Below are positions 15,883 through 24,199 of a stretch of DNA of 27,428 nt, piece after piece (the first letter of the stretch is position 1; each line of letters opens with the position of its first letter). Origin of the DNA: Actinomycetota bacterium. GTDB taxonomy: Bacteria; Actinomycetota; Actinomycetes; S36-B12. Location of the stretch: contig WLLZ01000012.1 of the NCBI GenBank assembly GCA_009700485.1, positions 1 to 27,428 of the forward strand, given 5' to 3'. The notes beneath the pieces are model-generated. The model was not told where the DNA came from. It did not search any database and worked only from the letters and a program-made list of their open reading frames with translations. Position numbers and translations under genes: made by a program.

Positions 15883-16766
15883 CATCCGCACAAGCGAATG
15901 CGCAGTCCGAGCAACGGCCCCGTTCCGCATGGTCGGTTACTTGGCGCACTGCTCTTCGGCAGCCCCGAACACGTGTCGGCCTCGTCCTCAGTGGGTTCGT
16001 CATCGCACTAGCGCTCTTCGGACCGCTCCTCAGTCGCAGTGACCCCAATGAATTTGTTGGCGCCCCCTTCATTGGCCCCTCTGGAGAGGCTCTCCTGGGC
16101 ACCGACTTCCTCGGACAGGACGTTCTTCAGCGAGTGCTGCACGGTGGCCGCACCCTGCTGTGGATGTCCTTGACCGCCACGATCCTTGGCGTGCTCATCG
16201 GACTCGCTATCGGAATGATCGCCGGCTACAGCCGTCGTCGTGTCGATGGTTCGCTCATGTGGCTCATGGATGTCATCCTCGCCTTCCCGCAAATCGTTCT
16301 CGCTGTCGTGTTCGTGTCCATGCTCGGACCTCTTCCCTGGCTGATCGTCCTTGTCGTGGCGCTCACGCACATCCCTCGCGTCGCGCGACTTACACGCAGC
16401 CTCACTGCCGACTGCGTACGCCAGGAATACATCGAGGCTGCCGAGGCGATCGCTACTCCGAAATCTCGGATCCTGATTCGCGAGGTACTGCCGAACCTCA
16501 CGACTCCACTGGCGGTCGAGGCCACGATTCGACTTGCCTGGTCCGTTGCCATCATCGCGGCCCTATCCTTCGTGGGCTTTGGCGTGCAACCGCCATTCCC
16601 GGACTGGGGCCTGATGATCAATGAGAACCGGATCGGATTGGTGGTACAGCCCTGGTCGGTGCTCGCACCTGTATTCCTGGTGGCGATCTTGGCCGTGGGC
16701 GTCAGCTTGGTCGGCGACGGCATTGCTCGCGCAGTCTCCGGCGTCGATGAGCGGGTGGGCCAATGA
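15879..16766 (+). CDS. ABC importer permease, DppC type
   Basis: A 295-aa permease starting in an ATGA overlap with the DppB-type gene. A polar N-terminus is followed by a first helix (VGLVLSGFVIALALFGPLL), then the DppC-typical GTDFLGQDVLQRVLHGGRTLLWMSL near residues 72-96. The coupling loop reads YIEAAEAIATPKSRILIREVLPNLTTPL, where most relatives have ARALGAS-like sequence before the helix; the change to AIATPKS is a modest divergence. FVGFGVQPPFPDWGLMI near the end is the conserved C-terminal signature. It works with the preceding permease and the fused ATPase. Confidence 0.93.
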   Translation: MTSAQANAQSEQRPRSAWSVTWRTALRQPRTRVGLVLSGFVIALALFGPLLSRSDPNEFVGAPFIGPSGEALLGTDFLGQDVLQRVLHGGRTLLWMSLTATILGVLIGLAIGMIAGYSRRRVDGSLMWLMDVILAFPQIVLAVVFVSMLGPLPWLIVLVVALTHIPRVARLTRSLTADCVRQEYIEAAEAIATPKSRILIREVLPNLTTPLAVEATIRLAWSVAIIAALSFVGFGVQPPFPDWGLMINENRIGLVVQPWSVLAPVFLVAILAVGVSLVGDGIARAVSGVDERVGQ

Positions 16767-18544
16767 GTCGGGTCGTCGTCAGCGGACTCCAGGTGGCGCT
16801 CACCAGCTCGAAGGCCGATGTCGTCACGGACGCGAATTTCACTATCGGCTCAGGTGAGATCGTGGGTCTGGTGGGTGAGTCTGGGTCGGGCAAGACCACG
16901 GTGGCCACAGCGATGCTCGGACACACGCGCAAGGGTGCCGAGATCGTTCATGGCAGCGTCACCATCGACGGCGTCGACATTCTGGGTCTGACCGGGGGAG
17001 CGCTCCGCTCCGCGCGAGGCCGGGTGATCTCCTATGTTCCGCAGGATCCGGCCGCCGCACTCGACCCATGCATGACCGTCGGTCGACACCTGCGCGAGGC
17101 CGTGAAGGCGCATGAATCGACAGCCGGTATCGATTGGGCTGCGCGACTCGCGGAGCTGCTTCAAGATGCCGGACTCGACGACATCGACGGGCTGCTCGAC
17201 CGGTACCCGCACGAGCTCTCCGGTGGTCAGCGGCAGCGGGTGTGCATCGCGATAGCATTCGCCTGCAAGCCCGCCTGCGTCGTTCTCGATGAACCGACGA
17301 CCGGCCTCGATGTCACGACGCAGGCTCACATCCTTGCCTCCGTGCGCCGACTTGCCAAGGAGCATGACGTCGCCATGCTCTATGTCACTCATGACCTTGC
17401 CGTCGTGGAGGATCTCGCTGACCGGCTCATCGTCATGTATGCAGGTCGCATTGTGGAGCAGGGGCCTGTGCGGACGGTGTTCCACAATTCAGCGCATCCG
17501 TACTCGCGCGCACTGATGGCGACAACACCCGATGTCCGCACCCGCCTTGAGCTGCAGCCGATCCCCGGCGTCGCTCCGCGCGTCGGTCACCGCCCGCCCG
17601 GTTGCGCCTTTGCCGACCGTTGCTCGCAGGCTGCGGACCGATGCCGCGAGGAGATTCCCGCGCAGGTAATGGTCGGGCCAGGGCACGAGGCGGCCTGCTG
17701 GTTCGCCGCCGACGTCACGACCAGGCGCAGCCCGCTCACCGTGCGCTCCGAGCTGGTGCTTGCACATGAAGTCCCGATCCTCCAGGCCGAGGAGATCAGG
17801 GCGGGCTACAACGGCCGCGAGGTCGTGCACGGCACTTCCCTCAGCATCGGTCGAGGTGAGTGCCTTGCGCTCGTCGGAGAGAGTGGATCCGGGAAGACCA
17901 CGCTCGCCCGATCACTGATCGGCCTCTCGGCTCAGGTCACCGGACGACTGCGCCTCGATGGCGAGGAAATGCCGCTGGATATTCACGCACGCTCACTGGC
18001 CCAGCGTCATGCACTGCAGTACGTCTTCCAGAGTCCACGGTCGTCCCTCAACCCTCGGCGGACGATCTTCGAATCAATTGAGGCGCCACTACTGGGCGCG
18101 CCGAAGTCCGCCGCCGCCGACCGGCGCGAGCGGGTATTCGAGGCACTCGAGCAAGTGGGCCTGGGGCCCTCCTTTGGGCCGCGGTTCCCCGATCAGCTCT
18201 CCGGCGGTGAGCGTCAGAGAGTAGGTATTGCGCGCGCACTCGTCTGCGAGCCCGAAGTCCTGATCTGCGATGAGATCACTTCCGCCCTGGATGTATCCGT
18301 GCAGGCCGCAATCATCGAATTGCTGGAGGGACTCCAGCGCGAGCGGGGGCTCTCGGTGCTCTTCGTCACGCACAATCTCGCCTTGGTACGCACCATCGCT
18401 CACCGGGTGATCGTGCTTCGCGCAGGCCATGTCGTCGAGGAGGGGTCAGCAGCCGACACCCTCCAGCATCCGCGCAACGAGTACACGCAGACTCTGATCC
18501 GCGATACACCGTCGATCATCGCCCCGCTCGCGTCCGGCTCGTAA
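16763..18544 (+). CDS. ABC importer ATPase, fused DppD-DppF type with two ATPase domains
   Basis: A 593-aa protein starting in an ATGA overlap. Domain 1 has Walker A GESGSGKTT at residues 38-46, signature LSGGQRQRV and Walker B CVVLDEPTTGLD, then the oligopeptide-importer C-terminal motif GVAPRVGHRPPGCAFADRC. Domain 2 has a second GESGSGKTT near 371-379, signature LSGGERQRVGIARAL and Walker B VLICDEITSALD, with Ile where Pro is usual after DE; the catalytic Glu is kept. In many bacteria the two ATPases are separate genes; fusion is known in actinobacteria and rhizobia. It powers the importer encoded by the three preceding genes. The gene ends 24 bp from the convergent P450 gene. Confidence 0.94.
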   Translation: MSRVVVSGLQVALTSSKADVVTDANFTIGSGEIVGLVGESGSGKTTVATAMLGHTRKGAEIVHGSVTIDGVDILGLTGGALRSARGRVISYVPQDPAAALDPCMTVGRHLREAVKAHESTAGIDWAARLAELLQDAGLDDIDGLLDRYPHELSGGQRQRVCIAIAFACKPACVVLDEPTTGLDVTTQAHILASVRRLAKEHDVAMLYVTHDLAVVEDLADRLIVMYAGRIVEQGPVRTVFHNSAHPYSRALMATTPDVRTRLELQPIPGVAPRVGHRPPGCAFADRCSQAADRCREEIPAQVMVGPGHEAACWFAADVTTRRSPLTVRSELVLAHEVPILQAEEIRAGYNGREVVHGTSLSIGRGECLALVGESGSGKTTLARSLIGLSAQVTGRLRLDGEEMPLDIHARSLAQRHALQYVFQSPRSSLNPRRTIFESIEAPLLGAPKSAAADRRERVFEALEQVGLGPSFGPRFPDQLSGGERQRVGIARALVCEPEVLICDEITSALDVSVQAAIIELLEGLQRERGLSVLFVTHNLALVRTIAHRVIVLRAGHVVEEGSAADTLQHPRNEYTQTLIRDTPSIIAPLASGS

Positions 18545-18568
18545 GCCGAGTGTGCGAGTCATCGCGAA

Positions 18569-19870
18569 CTAGCGAGCGACGAGGGACAACCTCGGCCAGG
18601 GCCTGGCGTAGAGCAGCGGGTCATGTGCCAGTGACAGAGCTGTGTCCTCATCTGACACGAGAGCCCAGCGCTCAGCCAGGAGGGCGAGGGCAAGGCCTGC
18701 TTCGTATGTTGCGAGATGAATGCCGAGGCACACTTTGGGCCCGGTGCTGAACGGAAGGTAGCTGTCCTTCTGCATGTCCGTCATGCGGCCGGCCGGGCAG
18801 TGCGAGGTGGAGAATTCCTCAGGCACCTCGAATGCCTCGGGGTTGTGATGGGGGATCCATGTGCTAAAGAGCACGGGTAGGCCTTCGGGCAGGACTACGC
18901 CATTCATGTCGAAGGTGCCCACGACGGTACGGTCGATGAGGTCGCCCACGGGATACAGGCGAAGTGTCTCAGTGACGATTTCGGAGGCCAGCGGAACAGC
19001 CTCCTCCCAGCGCTCGTGGAAGTCCGATGCGCCGGCTATACCTGCCACTTGAGCCGCGAGTGCCTCCTGGACATCGGGGTGCGTAGACAAAATGCAGGCA
19101 GCGAAGGCCAGGGTGTTCGCTGTGGTCTTGTGGCCGGCATAGATCAGGCCCACCACCTCATCGCGAAGTTCCTGGTCGCTCATTGGCTCATCGCCCTGCA
19201 GTGCGGATGTCACGATGCGGCTCAAGAGATCCTCACTTGGCGCCGCGCGACGAGCGGCGATCATCGAGTAGATGAATGCGTTCAGTGCTCCAAGCGCCTG
19301 CGCGAACTCGGGGCGGTCGGAGGGGATGTATGCGGGGTCCTGGCTGATCATGACGAAGGCCGAATTGCGCTCGACGTCGAATTCGTGGATCACGTCGATG
19401 AATTCACGGTGATCGCCGGAGAAGAGTGTCGTGCCCAGGGCATCGAGAATGAGGTCAGTCATCATCGTGTCCGGATCGAAGTCATTCGACGGTCTCCACG
19501 CCGCAATTGATGTGCGCAGGGAGTCCTGAAGGAGAGGACCCAGTTCCCTAACGCCTCGATGAGAGAGAGGACGTTGCAGTACGTGATGGCGAGGTCGCCA
19601 AGAATCACTGTAGTTCACAGTGATTGCGAAGCCGAGGCCCCCCGCGGACTCGAATCCCTTGATCAGCGGACCTACGCCGACCTCCGAGAAGGGTGCCTTC
19701 AGGAGTGCTCGCATCAAGGTCGCGTCATTGAGCCACAGCGCGATCTCTCCGTTGAGCAGAAAGCGAAACATTGGTCCGTGCGCTGATGCGCGCGCGATGA
19801 ACTCGCTCCACGCCGTGACGGGATGCGGCATATCCGAGATGAGGGGGATGTCCTCGAGTGTCTGTGTCAT
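18569..19870 (-). CDS. Cytochrome P450 monooxygenase
   Basis: A 433-aa soluble bacterial P450. The oxygen-binding helix motif AGHKT is at residues 245-249, ETLR at 301-304, and the haem segment FSTGPKVCLG has the axial C381. Most bacterial P450s have H or R where the haem motif has K-V before the Cys, a small variation. It hydroxylates or demethylates a substrate using electrons from a ferredoxin system, and no ferredoxin or reductase gene is in the window. The gene follows the gentisate genes on the same strand with a 134-bp gap, so it may be the last gene of that operon. It could replace the missing aromatic hydroxylase that makes gentisate, or act earlier on the imported compound. Confidence 0.95.
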   Translation of the reverse strand: MTQTLEDIPLISDMPHPVTAWSEFIARASAHGPMFRFLLNGEIALWLNDATLMRALLKAPFSEVGVGPLIKGFESAGGLGFAITVNYSDSWRPRHHVLQRPLSHRGVRELGPLLQDSLRTSIAAWRPSNDFDPDTMMTDLILDALGTTLFSGDHREFIDVIHEFDVERNSAFVMISQDPAYIPSDRPEFAQALGALNAFIYSMIAARRAAPSEDLLSRIVTSALQGDEPMSDQELRDEVVGLIYAGHKTTANTLAFAACILSTHPDVQEALAAQVAGIAGASDFHERWEEAVPLASEIVTETLRLYPVGDLIDRTVVGTFDMNGVVLPEGLPVLFSTWIPHHNPEAFEVPEEFSTSHCPAGRMTDMQKDSYLPFSTGPKVCLGIHLATYEAGLALALLAERWALVSDEDTALSLAHDPLLYARPWPRLSLVAR

Positions 19871-20004
19871 GGCAACCGGAATCCTGTGAGCGAGGTGACG
19901 GCAAGGCGTCTATGTTGACGAAAGTAGTGCGCTGCTCGTCTGATGTCCGCGCTTGGTCATTCCTGGCTTCGGTGACGTGATTCTGTGCAGGAATGAAGCA
20001 CGAA

Positions 20005-20718
20005 TCACAGCCAGGCGGAAAGCTCGGGAACTTCGTCGTTGCCCGACGTCGTGAGCCCGGAGTACTGACGTCCGGCTAGGTACGCGGTGATTGCCGCAAG
20101 TGAACCGGTGATCTGTATGGGATCGCTGGAGCCGGGAAGGGTCCATTCATCAGCAGCGTCGCTGACAAGGGTGATGGTCATGGAGCCCACTGCACCTGCA
20201 CGCTTGGCGACAATGTCGGCGCAGAGTGCCCGCAGGAATTCCTCCGGCAGATCGTCGAATTCAATACCTGCATCAAGATCTACGGCATGAATCATAACTT
20301 CGCGTGATCGCATCCACGGCGTTTCGGATGCCGGGACGGTTCGGCCCTGCGCAGTGACGATTTCGTTTCCCCATTGCTCAGCCGTGAGTGCGCTCATTCC
20401 CGCATTGAGCTTGGCAGCCGACTCACCGAACCAGAGTGTGAGTTCGCTACCGGACTTGCGACTTCCGATCTCGATGTCAGTGGCGCGCGCCTCCGGCGAG
20501 GAATACATCGGCGTGACTTCGCCTGTCGCGGCCCAGTGAATGAGATTTCCGATGGCATTGCCGTTGGCTGCTAGGTGTGCGATCAGGTGCTTGCGTGTCC
20601 ACCCGGGCAGTTGGGATTCGACTGCGAAATCCCGCTCGTCGAAATTTGCCAAGGCATCAGCTACGAGATCCGACCCGATCTGCATCCACTGCCGCGACTG
20701 TTCAAGAGTGCGAGCCAT
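20005..20718 (-). CDS. genM: Maleylpyruvate isomerase, mycothiol-dependent type
   Basis: A 237-aa DinB/MDMPI-fold protein. The metal-binding pattern is visible: a His in KHLIAHLAANGNAI near residue 52, and E and H in SREVMIHAVDLDAG near 139-143. The family isomerises maleylpyruvate to fumarylpyruvate with mycothiol as cofactor, the second step of the actinobacterial gentisate pathway. Its ATG overlaps the stop of the upstream fumarylpyruvate hydrolase gene (TAATG). The function rests largely on context, because this fold also serves other mycothiol-dependent reactions, but with dioxygenase and hydrolase adjacent the call is firm. The symbol follows the Corynebacterium glutamicum genDFM naming. 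Confidence 0.88.
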   Translation of the reverse strand: MARTLEQSRQWMQIGSDLVADALANFDERDFAVESQLPGWTRKHLIAHLAANGNAIGNLIHWAATGEVTPMYSSPEARATDIEIGSRKSGSELTLWFGESAAKLNAGMSALTAEQWGNEIVTAQGRTVPASETPWMRSREVMIHAVDLDAGIEFDDLPEEFLRALCADIVAKRAGAVGSMTITLVSDAADEWTLPGSSDPIQITGSLAAITAYLAGRQYSGLTTSGNDEVPELSAWL

Positions 20719-21554
20719 TAGGAGGCATCCGCCCGGACATGGTTTGCTAGCGCGCCGATTCCCGCAATCTCTGCCACGACGAATTCGCCACCGTGCAGAT
20801 AGACCTCGGGCTTGCGGGCATGCCCAACTCCGCCCGGAGTTCCTGTGGCGATGATGTCACCGGGGTTGAGACGGATCATCTTGGAGATGTACTCGACAAG
20901 GTAAACAGGATCGAAGAGCAGGTCACCGGTGTTGTCTGATTGCATGACAGCACCATCGACACTAAGGCTGACATCGACCTTTGGTCGGACGCCGCCGGGA
21001 AGCTCGTCGGGGGTGACTAGGTACGGGCCCACCGGAGTAGTTGAGTCCCAATTCTTTCCTTGCAACCATTCACGGGTGCGAAACTGCCAGTCTCGGCAAG
21101 TGATGTCATTGAGCACGCTGAACCCAGCGATGGCTTCCTCCGCCTGCTTCGTACTCGCACGTCGAACGGTAGTGCCGATAACAACTGCGAGCTCGACCTC
21201 CCAGTCGAATGAATCAGTCTCGGCGGGACGCATGATGTCGTCAGTCGCACCGATCAGGGTGTCGGAGAACTTAGAGAATAAGGTCGGATGCTCAGGAAGA
21301 TCGCGACCCATCTCGGTGATGTGATTGCGATAGTTCAGGCCGACACAGACCACTTTGGACGGACGTGAAATGAGAGTCGCGAACTCAGTACCCTCGATTG
21401 GGTAGCTAGCTCCCTGAGTGGTCGCCGCGTAATTCTTCCAGTCTGGGCGTGCAAGTAGTTCGCCAAGATCGGCGTGGCCGAGATCTATGAGCGCGTCGCC
21501 TTCAACTCGAACGGCGCGGGTCGATCCCTCAATACGGGCGGTGGCTAGCTTCAT
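20718..21554 (-). CDS. genF: Fumarylpyruvate hydrolase (FAH family)
   Basis: A 278-aa protein of the fumarylacetoacetate hydrolase family. The core reads VCVGLNYRNHITEMG near residues 69-83, then PTLFSKFSDTLIG, SFDWEVELAVVIG with the metal-binding Glu residues (about 114-126), and a C-terminal GDIIATGTPGGVGHARKP. These are the standard metal and substrate elements. Family members hydrolyse fumarylpyruvate or related acylpyruvates; here fumarate and pyruvate would be the final products of the gentisate pathway. GAGGT stands seven bases before its ATG. It lies 60 bp downstream of gentisate dioxygenase and overlaps maleylpyruvate isomerase. Confidence 0.9.
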   Translation of the reverse strand: MKLATARIEGSTRAVRVEGDALIDLGHADLGELLARPDWKNYAATTQGASYPIEGTEFATLISRPSKVVCVGLNYRNHITEMGRDLPEHPTLFSKFSDTLIGATDDIMRPAETDSFDWEVELAVVIGTTVRRASTKQAEEAIAGFSVLNDITCRDWQFRTREWLQGKNWDSTTPVGPYLVTPDELPGGVRPKVDVSLSVDGAVMQSDNTGDLLFDPVYLVEYISKMIRLNPGDIIATGTPGGVGHARKPEVYLHGGEFVVAEIAGIGALANHVRADAS

Positions 21555-21614
21555 GTGGGTTACCTCATCGTGTAGTTAGATCTTTTAGTTATGTGGAGTA
21601 GACAGCATGTGGGA

Positions 21615-22745
21615 TTAGTTGGATGCGCGGTGTAGGTTCAGAGCCTCGAAGATCGGGGCATCGCTGAAGCGAAAGAGATCAAGGCCACCCGAATCAGAGT
21701 CAGTACTACCAGCCTCCGACTTTGCAGTGAACTCCTGCCAGGACGGAACCACAAATAAGTCGCCGCGGCCTACGCTCCACTTTTCTGTGCCAACCGAGAT
21801 TACTCCCGATCCATCGAACACTTGGTAGACCGACGAGCCGACCTCCCTACGTGGCGCGGTTTCAGCGCCGCGGCGAATGCGATGGAACTCAGCACGGATG
21901 GTTGGCAGTACATCACCCCCGCCGATCGGATTGGTGAAGCGAACCGCAGCATGACCTGGTTCTACGACTCCGTCAAAACCGAGACTTTCGAGTTCGAGCT
22001 GGTCAGACAACGCTTGGTCGGTGTGCTCCCATCGGTAAGAAAGCAGTGGCGTTCCAGGCGCTGCAGGGATAGCACCAATCGGAGTCAAACCTGGGTGGCC
22101 CCAGAGCATCTGAGATCGAGAGCGCTCTGGCGTGGTGCGCTCCGCATCGCTGATCTCATCCCGGCCAAATTCGAAGAACTGTGACTCCGTTTCGTATTGG
22201 AAAGGAATGTCAAGACCATCTATCCAGGCCATTGGGGATTCGGTTGCATTGTGATGGGCATGCCAGTTCCATCCGGCCTGCGGTAGGAAATCGCCGCGGC
22301 GCATCGGCACCGGATCGCGTCCCACTACGGTCCAAACTCCTTCGCCCTCGACGACGAAGCGAAATGCGTGCTGGGTGTGACGGTGCTCTGGCGCATTCTC
22401 CCCGGGCATCAAGTACTGGATGGCCGCCCACAGCGTAGGGCTCACGAAAGGCCGACCGCCTAGGGACGGATTAGCCAAGGCAATTGCTCGCCTCTCGCCA
22501 CCACGACCCACGGGGACTAAATCTCCCGAGCGCTCGGCGAGTGGCAAAATATCGTTCCAGCGCCAGAGGTGCGGCTGGGCCTTTGACTGGGGATGTTGGG
22601 GCATGAGCCCACTGATCTCGGTCCACAGGGGAACCAACATCTCCTTCTCGAATCCTCGGTAGAGCTCCTCGAGCTCAGGGGACACGAGTGGTTGCCCAGG
22701 TTTATCTACGGCGGTCAGACGAACAGGAGATTTTTCATTGGTCAC
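21615..22745 (-). CDS. genD: Gentisate 1,2-dioxygenase (bicupin)
   Basis: A 376-aa enzyme from the GTG at 22745 (reading VTNEKSPVRL). The frame is open 43 codons further, but that part crosses the regulator's promoter and start and looks non-coding. The first cupin has the iron ligands in APEHRHTQHAFRFVVEGEG and the later His in GWNWHAHHN; the second cupin is near the C-terminus (VYQVFDGSGVISVG). It opens the gentisate ring between the carboxyl- and hydroxyl-bearing carbons using Fe(II) and oxygen to give maleylpyruvate. First gene of the genD-genF-genM unit and divergent from an IclR regulator, the arrangement I recall from Corynebacterium glutamicum. Confidence 0.93.
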   Translation of the reverse strand: MTNEKSPVRLTAVDKPGQPLVSPELEELYRGFEKEMLVPLWTEISGLMPQHPQSKAQPHLWRWNDILPLAERSGDLVPVGRGGERRAIALANPSLGGRPFVSPTLWAAIQYLMPGENAPEHRHTQHAFRFVVEGEGVWTVVGRDPVPMRRGDFLPQAGWNWHAHHNATESPMAWIDGLDIPFQYETESQFFEFGRDEISDAERTTPERSRSQMLWGHPGLTPIGAIPAAPGTPLLSYRWEHTDQALSDQLELESLGFDGVVEPGHAAVRFTNPIGGGDVLPTIRAEFHRIRRGAETAPRREVGSSVYQVFDGSGVISVGTEKWSVGRGDLFVVPSWQEFTAKSEAGSTDSDSGGLDLFRFSDAPIFEALNLHRASN

Positions 22746-22820
22746 AACGTTAGTGTCTCGCCTTTCGGTTCTAAAGACTAGAGAATTCTGCACTGCGGAA
22801 CGAATTGATAGACTGTCTGT
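22746..22820. promoter_or_regulatory. Divergent genD/IclR control region with IclR-type dyad
   Basis: A 75-bp gap. The 15-bp imperfect palindrome TTCTGCACTGCGGAA (22786-22800) resembles IclR-family operators. TAGACT (22809-22814) lies six bases before the regulator's GTG, as expected for a -10 box of a leaderless transcript, and the dyad occupies the -35 position. This fits autorepression together with control of genD. Confidence 0.55.
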
Positions 22821-23600
22821 GTGAACCGCCCGGCCAAGGAGCGACCTCCCTACGCCATAAGCAGTGTCGACCATGCCCTTCGACTGGCTGCGATTCTCCA
22901 GCTTGAGGGCGGACTGTCAGTTACGGAAGCGGCGGAGCGCCTCAATGTGGCGCGATCAACTGCCCACCGACTTCTGGCGATGCTCGTCTACCGGGACTTT
23001 GCGGTGCAGAACGAGCAGCGCGAGTATCTCGCCGGGCCTGTGCTCGAGATTGCAGTTCACTCGAAGTCTGAGACATCTCGACTCAGAGCGGTGGCTCTTT
23101 CTCACATGGCGACAATGGTCGATGACGTCGATGAGTCACTCAATCTAATCATTCGCACTGGAGATACCGCGCGCTTCATCGCTTCAGTGGAGTGCACTCA
23201 GGAACTTCGCGTAGGCAACCGCGAAGGAATGGCCTTTCCTACGCATCTAGTTACGGGAGGGCTTGTTCTGTTGGCCCAATTGAACAGCGAACAGGTTGAA
23301 TCCCTATATTCATTGGACCGGTTCAGTGATCGTCCCGACCAGCGACCAGATCTTGAGCGCTTGCATCGTGACCTGCAAAGGATCAGAAAGCAAGGCTTCG
23401 CAGTAACTCAGGGTTTGGCAGAACGCGGCGTAGTTGCCATCGGCGTTCCCATTCGGAATCGGGTCGGAGTAGCAATTGCGGGTCTGTCTATGTCCATGCC
23501 GAGTGTGCGATTTGATCCGGTACACATTCCTGAGTGGGTGGCCGGGCTCAGAGCCACGGCCCATGCCATCGAATTAGAAATCAGTGGCACTGGCCCGTAG
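22821..23600 (+). CDS. genR: IclR-family transcriptional regulator of the gentisate genes
   Basis: A 259-aa regulator. The N-terminal winged helix-turn-helix (SSVDHALRLAAILQLEGGLSVTEAAERLNVARSTAHRLLAMLV) covers about residues 14-57, and the GAF-like effector domain follows (about 85-250, including VTQGLAERGVVAIGVPIRN). The GTG start has no Shine-Dalgarno sequence but sits six bases after a TAGACT box, so the mRNA is probably leaderless. The gene is divergent from genD. In Corynebacterium glutamicum the orthologously placed GenR activates the gentisate genes with gentisate or 3-hydroxybenzoate as effector; the same role is inferred here. Confidence 0.9.
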   Translation: MNRPAKERPPYAISSVDHALRLAAILQLEGGLSVTEAAERLNVARSTAHRLLAMLVYRDFAVQNEQREYLAGPVLEIAVHSKSETSRLRAVALSHMATMVDDVDESLNLIIRTGDTARFIASVECTQELRVGNREGMAFPTHLVTGGLVLLAQLNSEQVESLYSLDRFSDRPDQRPDLERLHRDLQRIRKQGFAVTQGLAERGVVAIGVPIRNRVGVAIAGLSMSMPSVRFDPVHIPEWVAGLRATAHAIELEISGTGP

Positions 23601-23642
23601 CGGTTTTCGGATGATCAAGTTCAATGCAGGGTAACAATTAGA

Positions 23643-24071
23643 TTGGCAAGAAACAGTAAGGACGTGTTCAGGGTGCCACAAGTCCTCCGGTCATCCAAAG
23701 AGACGTTCACTGCCTTGCAAATTCTGGACGCCCCGAGCAGTCGGGCCCTACGTGATCAAATCCGCGAGGAGATCGTTAAAAGAAAGACCCTGACTTTCAA
23801 GACCCGATCCGACTTCCTCGTATCTGTGCTGGGCGACGAGGCTGCTCTCGACAAGCTTGAACGCTTCATTGAGGCCCGCAACGATCTCGTCCACCACGGA
23901 GGGAGGGTTTCGCCGGAGCGCGTCGATCGACAACGTAAGACCAAGTACGAGGTGGGCGACACGATCGATGTGTCCGAGCCGTACTTTCGTGATGCTCTTA
24001 CCCGGCTCAAGCAACACGCGACAACGCTCGTTCGCCTTGCACGGGGAGATGTTCGATCAGCCGCCGAGTAG
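23643..24071 (+). CDS. HEPN-like protein, possible RNase, perhaps N-terminally shortened
   Basis: A 142-aa hydrophilic, charged protein from a TTG start with AGGG eleven bases upstream; a GTG at 23664 is an alternative. The helical segment KLERFIEARNDLVHHGGRVSPERV contains R-N-D-L-V-H, the R-x4-H motif of HEPN ribonucleases and HEPN-like domains. Many HEPN proteins form toxin-antitoxin pairs or guard against phage, but no nucleotidyltransferase antitoxin is next to it. HEPN relatives I know are often longer, so it may be a shortened survivor. It begins 42 bp after the IclR gene on the same strand yet fits no catabolic role, so it is more likely island baggage. Confidence 0.5.
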   Translation: MARNSKDVFRVPQVLRSSKETFTALQILDAPSSRALRDQIREEIVKRKTLTFKTRSDFLVSVLGDEAALDKLERFIEARNDLVHHGGRVSPERVDRQRKTKYEVGDTIDVSEPYFRDALTRLKQHATTLVRLARGDVRSAAE

Positions 24072-24089
24072 GACGATGAGTCGCCTCAG

Positions 24090-24114
24090 TGCATCGGTTG
24101 ACGCCTCCGATGCA
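24090..24114 (+). terminator. Hairpin after the HEPN-like gene
   Basis: TGCATCGG (24090-24097) and CCGATGCA (24107-24114) form a perfect 8-bp stem with a nine-base loop, 18 bp after the HEPN-like stop codon. There is no T-run, so as an intrinsic terminator it is weak. A second dyad, CCGTGAG (24124-24130)/CTCACGG (24147-24153), follows. Confidence 0.45.
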
Positions 24115-24199
24115 GCCGCTTGTCCGTGAGGGCCGTCTGCCCGCGTCTCACGGCAGGAGCACGGGTCTCACGCTCGATGGCGTGATGCAATTCTTGAGG

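Noticed and set aside
22746..22874. 43-codon N-terminal extension of gentisate dioxygenase
   Set aside because: It would cross the regulator's promoter and start, lacks a ribosome site and has no counterpart in the family; GTG at 22745 gives the usual length.
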